Assembly (NCBI GenBank): GCA_963697705.1
Contig: CAVOPA010000009.1
Location: 62,001-126,000, forward strand
Direction: 5' to 3'
DNA: 64,000 nucleotides
Source: CAVUCH01 sp963697705
GTDB lineage: Bacteria > Acidobacteriota > Vicinamibacteria > Vicinamibacterales > JAENWD01
Both the position numbers and the translations under genes were made by a program. Positions 59,085 through 64,000 of this stretch are shown here, piece after piece. The number at the start of each line of letters is the position of its first letter. The stretch's first letter is position 1. The notes under the pieces are model-generated. The model was not told where the DNA came from, searched no databases, and worked only from the letters and a program-made list of their open reading frames with translations.

Positions 59085-59986
59085 GCACCCATATCCATCG
59101 ACTGCTTGCGCGCGCCATCCACGCCAGCGTGGTCGTCGACCGCGCCGCGCGCCGGTTCGATCAGGCGCGCTCCGCCCTGGTGACGCGACTGGCCTCGCAC
59201 GCGGTGCTCGACGCGTTCAACGACCTCGCCTACGAACGCACGCCCGTGTACCGGGCCGGCGCACCCGAGTTTCGTCAGGCACTGTTCAACTGGGAAATCG
59301 AGGCGATTGCGCGGGCGTTCCCGGATCCGCCCGGACGCGTACTGGTTGGTGGGGCTGGGGGCGGACGTGAAGCCTTCGCGCTGGTATCACGCGGCTACCA
59401 GGTCGTCGCGTTCGAGCCGTCGGCGGCCCTGGCGCGGTCGCTGGCCGATCATGCGCCGCCGGGCGCGACCGTAGAGGCCTTCGTCGGGCGCTACGAAGAC
59501 CTGCCGTGGCTCACGAACCAGACGAACCGCGCGCGCGTCGACATGCGGCAGCAACCGCCGTTCGACGCCGCATTGTTCGGCTGGACGAGCTTCTCGCATC
59601 TGCGCACACGAGACGCCCGCGTGGCGGCGTTGCGCAACGTGGCGGGACTGACGAATGGTCCTGTTTTGGCCAGCTTCTACACCGGACGCCCGCGTCCCAC
59701 GCCTCCGGCCGGTATCTTCCACTCCGTCGCGCAGGCGCTCGGGCTCCGGTTCACGGGTGACCTGTTCACGCCGTACGTGGGCTTTTACCACCTCTCGACC
59801 CCCGACGAACTCGTCGGCGAGGTGCGTGACGCCGGACTCGACACATTGCACGCGTCCTTCGACGAGCTCGACGGACGCTGGCCATATCTCATCGTGCAGC
59901 CCGCGCTGCGGCCGGATCAGAAACCGCTCACGTCCAGCCGCCAGCCGGCCATGGTCTCCCGCTCCGGCGAATCGGCGCGGACGTAG
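59081..59986 (+). CDS. Class I SAM-dependent methyltransferase, possible lasso tailoring enzyme
   Basis: 301 residues from ATG 59081, overlapping the B2 stop (ATGA). Rossmann SAM motif I RVLVGGAGGGREAFALVSRG near residue 85, then VVAFEPSAALARSL. The helical N-terminal ~75 residues may form a lid. The position, coupled to B2, suggests it methylates the lasso peptide, but its N-terminus (SVVVDRAARRFDQARSALVT) does not identify a substrate. The 3' end overlaps the convergent GT-C gene by 70 bases. Confidence 0.8.
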   Translation: MSTHIHRLLARAIHASVVVDRAARRFDQARSALVTRLASHAVLDAFNDLAYERTPVYRAGAPEFRQALFNWEIEAIARAFPDPPGRVLVGGAGGGREAFALVSRGYQVVAFEPSAALARSLADHAPPGATVEAFVGRYEDLPWLTNQTNRARVDMRQQPPFDAALFGWTSFSHLRTRDARVAALRNVAGLTNGPVLASFYTGRPRPTPPAGIFHSVAQALGLRFTGDLFTPYVGFYHLSTPDELVGEVRDAGLDTLHASFDELDGRWPYLIVQPALRPDQKPLTSSRQPAMVSRSGESART

Positions 59987-61551
59987 ACAGCGGATCGCTC
60001 GAGCAGCGGCTCGATCGGGATCGGCTGATCGCGATACAGCCGCTGGAAGGTCGGCGCCGCGAGAATCGCCGGCCCGAGATCGCGCGCCGGGTCTACTCCG
60101 TGCATCGCGAACATCAGACCGCCGAGTCGCGCCGCCTCGTGCGGGCCAGCGGTCAGGACGAAGTCGGGCCTGCGTTGCAGGCTCCGCTCCACATCGAACT
60201 TGCGCTCGCGGGCATCAGCCCCGGCGCGGGCCGGCAACCGGGCGATCGACGGGTCGGTCCTGCCGGTGAAATCAATCACCGTCCGGTGAGAGAAGTAGCC
60301 GAGTGCGCCCCCGCCCGCCGTGGCGACGGTCGCCGCGGGCCTGCTGCTGCGCGCGAGCAGCATCCCGACGGCCGCTCCTTGCCATGGCTTGCCGCGCCAC
60401 GAGCGCATGGCCTCGACGGGCCAGCGGCTGATCATCCCTCCCGATGCGATGCCCACCACCACCACCAGCGCTAGCGCCAGGCGCTCCACGCGCTCACCGT
60501 GACGCGCGGCATCCTGGGCCGCCACCACCGCCAGCGTGACCATCATCGGCACCGCAGGAGCAATGAACCGGTACGGCACGAGGAAGTCGCCGCCGACCGC
60601 GACGGCGTGGATCGCAATCAGCGCACACGTGCCGGCGAGCGCGCGAGCGCGCCAGTCGCCCGGGCGCGCGCACGCGGCCACCGCCAGGCCGATCAGAAAC
60701 AGGTGCTCGCGGCCGTACCGCTTCACGTACCGGGCGCCCTCGATCCAGAGGTCGGGCACTGCGGTCATCCGCAAGTGGAACGTGTTGGGCACCCAGTCGC
60801 CGTAGTACGCGAGCCGCGCGGCCACGATCAGGGCCGGTATCACGCCGGCGAGCAGTGCCAATTTCGACGTGGCGGCGCGGCGGCGCGACAGCGCGACGGC
60901 CACGCTCACGACGGCAACAACCATCAGATGTGCGTCTGAGCGCACGAGCACCAGCGCACCTGCGGCGAGCATGGTGTCCGGCCTGACGGCGCCGCTTTCC
61001 GTCTCGTCGATCACCCGCGTGAGCAGCCACAGCAGCAGTGCCGTCAACAGCGGTGTTTCGAACCCGTTGGCCGCCCAGAACACCACGTCGGCGTTCATGG
61101 CGAGCATCAGCAGGAGGGCGGCATCAGCCCACACGTGCGAGCCGGCCAGCTGTCGCCGGAGCCGGATCGATAGCACCAGCACCGCGCACGCGAGCACCCA
61201 CGCGATCGCCTTCACGGCGAGGGCGGCCGTGGGCTCCGGCGTGCCAGCGGCGTGCACTGCCGCCATGACCAGCACCCACGCAGGGTTCGAAAACCCTTCG
61301 ACGCGCTCCCCCGCGTTCCACACGAGGCCGAGCCCCTCAGCGAGGTTGCGCCCGTACCGCATCCCCACCATTTGCACGTCATCCAGGTAGAACAGGCGGC
61401 TGCCGTTCACCACTACGCTGGCGTGCAGCGCCACGGCGGCGATCCAACCGGTCAGGACAAGAAACGGGACGACCCGCGCGATGCGGGCGGCGGGAGACGC
61501 TCTCTGGACAACGCGCTCGCCTGTCGTGACCGCCACCTCAGAGAACGGCAT
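59917..61551 (-). CDS. Polytopic GT-C-type glycosyltransferase-like membrane protein
   Basis: 544 residues from ATG 61551; the frame is open to 61596. About ten membrane helices. The first periplasmic loop (FYLDDVQMVGMRYGRNLAEG, then GLVWNAGERVEGFSNPAWVL) carries the DD-x(n)-RY...GLVWN-GERVEG-NP pattern of AftB-like and related polyprenyl-phosphate-sugar transferases. A soluble C-terminal domain follows (~residue 410 on). Expected to transfer a sugar outside the membrane. Overlaps the ABC-exporter stop by 14 bases. Confidence 0.82.
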   Translation of the reverse strand: MPFSEVAVTTGERVVQRASPAARIARVVPFLVLTGWIAAVALHASVVVNGSRLFYLDDVQMVGMRYGRNLAEGLGLVWNAGERVEGFSNPAWVLVMAAVHAAGTPEPTAALAVKAIAWVLACAVLVLSIRLRRQLAGSHVWADAALLLMLAMNADVVFWAANGFETPLLTALLLWLLTRVIDETESGAVRPDTMLAAGALVLVRSDAHLMVVAVVSVAVALSRRRAATSKLALLAGVIPALIVAARLAYYGDWVPNTFHLRMTAVPDLWIEGARYVKRYGREHLFLIGLAVAACARPGDWRARALAGTCALIAIHAVAVGGDFLVPYRFIAPAVPMMVTLAVVAAQDAARHGERVERLALALVVVVGIASGGMISRWPVEAMRSWRGKPWQGAAVGMLLARSSRPAATVATAGGGALGYFSHRTVIDFTGRTDPSIARLPARAGADARERKFDVERSLQRRPDFVLTAGPHEAARLGGLMFAMHGVDPARDLGPAILAAPTFQRLYRDQPIPIEPLLERSAVYVRADSPERETMAGWRLDVSGF

Positions 61552-63388
61552 CCTGCGCGATCCCCTGTGTGCGCGACAGCGCGCGGAAGGCACCATCGCG
61601 CGCGGTCAGTTCGGTCGAAGTGCCACTCTCGACGATTCGCCCGCCCGACATGACGTGGATCGCGTCGGCCTCGCGGACGGTGGAGAGCCGGTGGGTGATG
61701 ATGATGATCGTGAGCCGCCCGTGGAGCCCGGCAACTGCTGCCAGGACCTGCTGCTCGCTCGCGTAGTCGAGCGCGCTCGTGGCCTCGTCGAGGATCAGCA
61801 GCGAGGGCGTTGGCAGCAGCGCGCGGGCAAGCGCGAGGCGCTGGCGCTCACCGCCCGAGAGCCGCACGCCGCGATCGCCGACGACGGTGTCGAGGCCGTC
61901 GGGGAGCTTCGATACGAAGGCGGCCGCCGCCGCGGTTTCGAGGCTGTTCCAGATCTCGCCGTCAGTGGCGGTGGGACACGCCCACAACATGTTGCCGCGG
62001 ATGGAGTCGTGAAACAGGAAACCGTCCTGCGGCACGTAGCCGATGCTTCGCCGCCACGCGGCGAGGCGGTCGGCTGTCAGCGGCGAGTCGTCCACGAGCA
62101 CGCGGCCGCTCGCAGGCGACAGCAGCCCCATCGCGAGGTCGGCCAAAGTCGATTTGCCTGCACCGGACGCCCCCACGATCGCGGTCGTGCGGCCAACCTC
62201 GATCGCGAGCGCCAGCCGGTCGAGCACCGGACCGGCGGCGGATCCGTAGGCGAACGTCACGGCGTCGAACGACAGCGAGCGCGTCAGGTCGAGGCGCGCG
62301 TCACCCTCGCGTACCAGCCGCTCGGCCTCCGCCTCGCACTCGGTCGTGATGCGCATCACGTTGGCGAATGCAGGGAGGCCGGCGACGAACAGCTGCGCCG
62401 AGCCTTGGAGCGACAGCATCCGCGGCATGACCCGCGCAAACACGAACAGGATCAACAACAGCCCCGCGCCGCGCACGTCGAACCGGAGCACGGCGACGAG
62501 CAGCAGCACGACGACGCCGAGCGCGCTGGCGAGATCCAGCCGCCGCTTCGCATCGGCGAACGAGCGCAGCAGTTCGAGGTAACGCGACGAGCTCGCGCGC
62601 TGGAGGCCCTGAAACGCCTCGATGCCGCGCGTTTCGGCGCCAGCGCTCTTGGCCACTTTCAATCCGGCCAGCGACTCGGTCACCATCCGGTACACGCGCC
62701 GCTGCGCCTCGGACACGGCCTCGCTGCGCGCCGCTGCACGGCGGCTGTTGCCGCGCACGAGCGCCAACGTCGCCAGCCCGCCGGCGCACACGACCAGCGT
62801 GAGCCCCGGCGAGAGTCGCGCGGCGACGGCGATGTAGATCAACGCAACGGCACTCCCTGACACGAGCGTCAAGAGCTGGTAGGCAGACGTGCTGACCCGG
62901 TCGATGTCAGACAGCAGCGCGTGGACCATGTCCGACATCCGCCGCTGGACGAGGAACGCCCACCGTGCGGACACGATGGCCGCGTACAACCGTTCTTTGA
63001 GGCCGACGACGAACTGCTGCTCGACGGCCGGCGTCAGCAGCAAGTGCCAGCGGTAGAGCGTCGCGTAGACCAGCGACACCGCCAGAAACACCGTGAGCAC
63101 CGACGGCAGCGATGCCTGCACACCCGCGAGCGCGAATGCGTCGTGCGCCCATCGCGCGACTCCCCCGGTCGCTCCCTCGGTGACGACGAGGCCAATCGTG
63201 CCGAGTAGCGGGACCAGCAGAATGAGGCCCGCGCCTTCCGTGAGCGCGAGGGCGAGCGCCACGGCAAGTGCCGGCACCAGCCGCCGCCACCCTGCCGATC
63301 GCGCCAGCGCGGCGGCGAAGCCAAGGGCGGCGCCGGGTGTCACCGGGGTCGGAAGGTCGCCGGGCTCAGGGGTCCGATCACTGGTCAT
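61538..63388 (-). CDS. ABC exporter, fused permease/ATPase
   Basis: 616 residues. N-terminal membrane domain (~25-330, first helix LVPALAVALALALTEGAGLI) and ATPase domain with Walker A IVGASGAGKSTLADLAMG near residue 395, signature RLSGGERQRLALARAL, Walker B SLLILDEATSALD and H-loop IIITHRLSTV. Lies opposite the lasso operon, in a minus-strand set with a GT-C and an O-antigen-ligase-like gene. It could be the lasso exporter (D protein) or a lipid-linked-glycan flippase; position alone does not decide. Confidence 0.85.
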   Translation of the reverse strand: MTSDRTPEPGDLPTPVTPGAALGFAAALARSAGWRRLVPALAVALALALTEGAGLILLVPLLGTIGLVVTEGATGGVARWAHDAFALAGVQASLPSVLTVFLAVSLVYATLYRWHLLLTPAVEQQFVVGLKERLYAAIVSARWAFLVQRRMSDMVHALLSDIDRVSTSAYQLLTLVSGSAVALIYIAVAARLSPGLTLVVCAGGLATLALVRGNSRRAAARSEAVSEAQRRVYRMVTESLAGLKVAKSAGAETRGIEAFQGLQRASSSRYLELLRSFADAKRRLDLASALGVVVLLLVAVLRFDVRGAGLLLILFVFARVMPRMLSLQGSAQLFVAGLPAFANVMRITTECEAEAERLVREGDARLDLTRSLSFDAVTFAYGSAAGPVLDRLALAIEVGRTTAIVGASGAGKSTLADLAMGLLSPASGRVLVDDSPLTADRLAAWRRSIGYVPQDGFLFHDSIRGNMLWACPTATDGEIWNSLETAAAAAFVSKLPDGLDTVVGDRGVRLSGGERQRLALARALLPTPSLLILDEATSALDYASEQQVLAAVAGLHGRLTIIIITHRLSTVREADAIHVMSGGRIVESGTSTELTARDGAFRALSRTQGIAQDAVL

Positions 63389-63421
63389 GAACGGCGACGG
63401 CGTGTGCGCGGCACCAGCCGC

Positions 63422-64000
63422 TCAGCGGCCCCCGAAAACCGGGCGTCCCGTGTCCGCAGCCGGCGTGCGCTGGTGAAGCGCGAGAGCGCACAACACGACG
63501 AAGAGCGTGGCATTGCCAGGCATCTGGAGGCTGAACTCGACGGTGGATTGAAGCGCGATCGCGGCCAGACCGGCGGCTGCACCGAACCGAATCCAATATC
63601 GCATCGGATCATCCCGGTCCTCCGCCAACCGGCGCCGCACACCTCTGAGGCCGGCCAGGATGGCGGCAAAGACGGGGAGGCCGATCAGCAGCCCTCCCTC
63701 CGCGGCGAGCTGCAGGTAATCGTTGTGTGCTTCCTGGAAGTGCAGGTCGGTGCGGGCCGTCTTGTAGACAAGGGTGGCCGTGCCATAGGTGTCGAGGCCG
63801 GTGCCTGTGAGCGGGAAGTCTCGCACGATCGCGGACGCATCGTGCCACGCCTGCCGCCGCAGTTCCAGCGACTCGCCGCCCGAAGTGAACCGGGATGCGA
63901 GGTCGACGTTTGCCCACAGGATCGGCAGCGCCACGAGCACCACCAGCGCGCCCGCCACCGCCACCCGCGTCACCGCGCTGCGGCGGGCGCGCCCGGCCGA
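63422..64000 (-). CDS. O-antigen ligase/polymerase-like membrane protein, partial
   Basis: C-terminal ~190 residues of a protein running off the right edge; the frame has no stop up to 64000. Helices (VAVAGALVVLVALPILWANV, GLLIGLPVFAAILAGLRGVR, AAAGLAAIALQSTVEFSLQM) frame the motif FPLTGTGLDTYG...HNDYLQLAAEGG, the conserved H-NDYL-Q signature of Wzy/WaaL-type enzymes. Ends 33 bases before the ABC exporter start, likely one operon. Confidence 0.82.
   Translation of the reverse strand, partial: SAGRARRSAVTRVAVAGALVVLVALPILWANVDLASRFTSGGESLELRRQAWHDASAIVRDFPLTGTGLDTYGTATLVYKTARTDLHFQEAHNDYLQLAAEGGLLIGLPVFAAILAGLRGVRRRLAEDRDDPMRYWIRFGAAAGLAAIALQSTVEFSLQMPGNATLFVVLCALALHQRTPAADTGRPVFGGR

Overview
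The window is a high-GC bacterial chromosome segment centred on the replication origin. On the left run gyrA, gyrB, dnaN and dnaA (leftward). On the right run rpmH, rnpA, yidD, yidC, khpB/jag, mnmE, mnmG, rsmG, a parS site, parA and parB (rightward). DnaA-box-like sequences lie on both sides of dnaA. Gene order, the split ATP synthase operon and the protein families (DUF885 peptidase, UpxY-type NusG paralogue, PqqD/Asn-synthase lasso genes) fit Acidobacteriota, perhaps Vicinamibacteria. That placement is an inference from general knowledge; no search was run.

Layout. 0-5.7 kb: a partial tRNA-Ser(UGA), a secreted CocE/NonD-type hydrolase, an MsbA-like ABC exporter and serS. 5.9-15.6 kb: galU, an FmdB zinc ribbon, a DUF885 metallopeptidase, rsmI, glmU, glmS and a UvrD/PcrA helicase (UDP-sugar supply plus housekeeping). 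15.6-24.5 kb: a putative lipoprotein, gyrA, gyrB, dnaN and dnaA. 24.5-34 kb: the rpmH-to-parB block. 34-35.1 kb: selD, which reads as a selenoprotein with an in-frame TGA at 34118-34120 followed by a bSECIS-like hairpin. 35.3-41.5 kb: an ATP synthase operon with two b-type subunits, then delta, alpha, gamma, beta and epsilon, without subunits a and c. The beta gene carries a 1-nt frameshift. 41.6-50.9 kb: Wzm/Wzt polysaccharide exporter, a heptose-1-phosphate adenylyltransferase, mfd (frameshifted near its 3' end), a SurA-like chaperone, a NusG/UpxY paralogue and a DusB-like enzyme. 50.9-55.3 kb, leftward: a divergent GT2 glycosyltransferase, a HEAT-repeat membrane protein, a small membrane protein and a HAD/5'-nucleotidase-like protein.

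55.4-60 kb is a lasso-peptide biosynthetic cluster, apparently one operon from a good sigma70-type promoter: B1 (PqqD/RRE), C (Asn-synthetase-like cyclase), a 57-residue precursor A, an HPr-kinase-like protein, B2 (transglutaminase-like leader peptidase) and a SAM methyltransferase. The last three are joined by GTGA and ATGA overlaps. Opposing it are a GT-C type membrane protein, an ABC exporter and a partial O-antigen-ligase-like protein running off the right edge.

Several intergenic spacers (4.4, 5.8, 11.2, 19.0, 35.2 and 38.6 kb) are packed with short degenerate words, mostly present on both strands, with a different word set in each spacer. These are the main structures the genes do not explain. 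No rRNA, CRISPR array, insertion sequence or prophage was seen.
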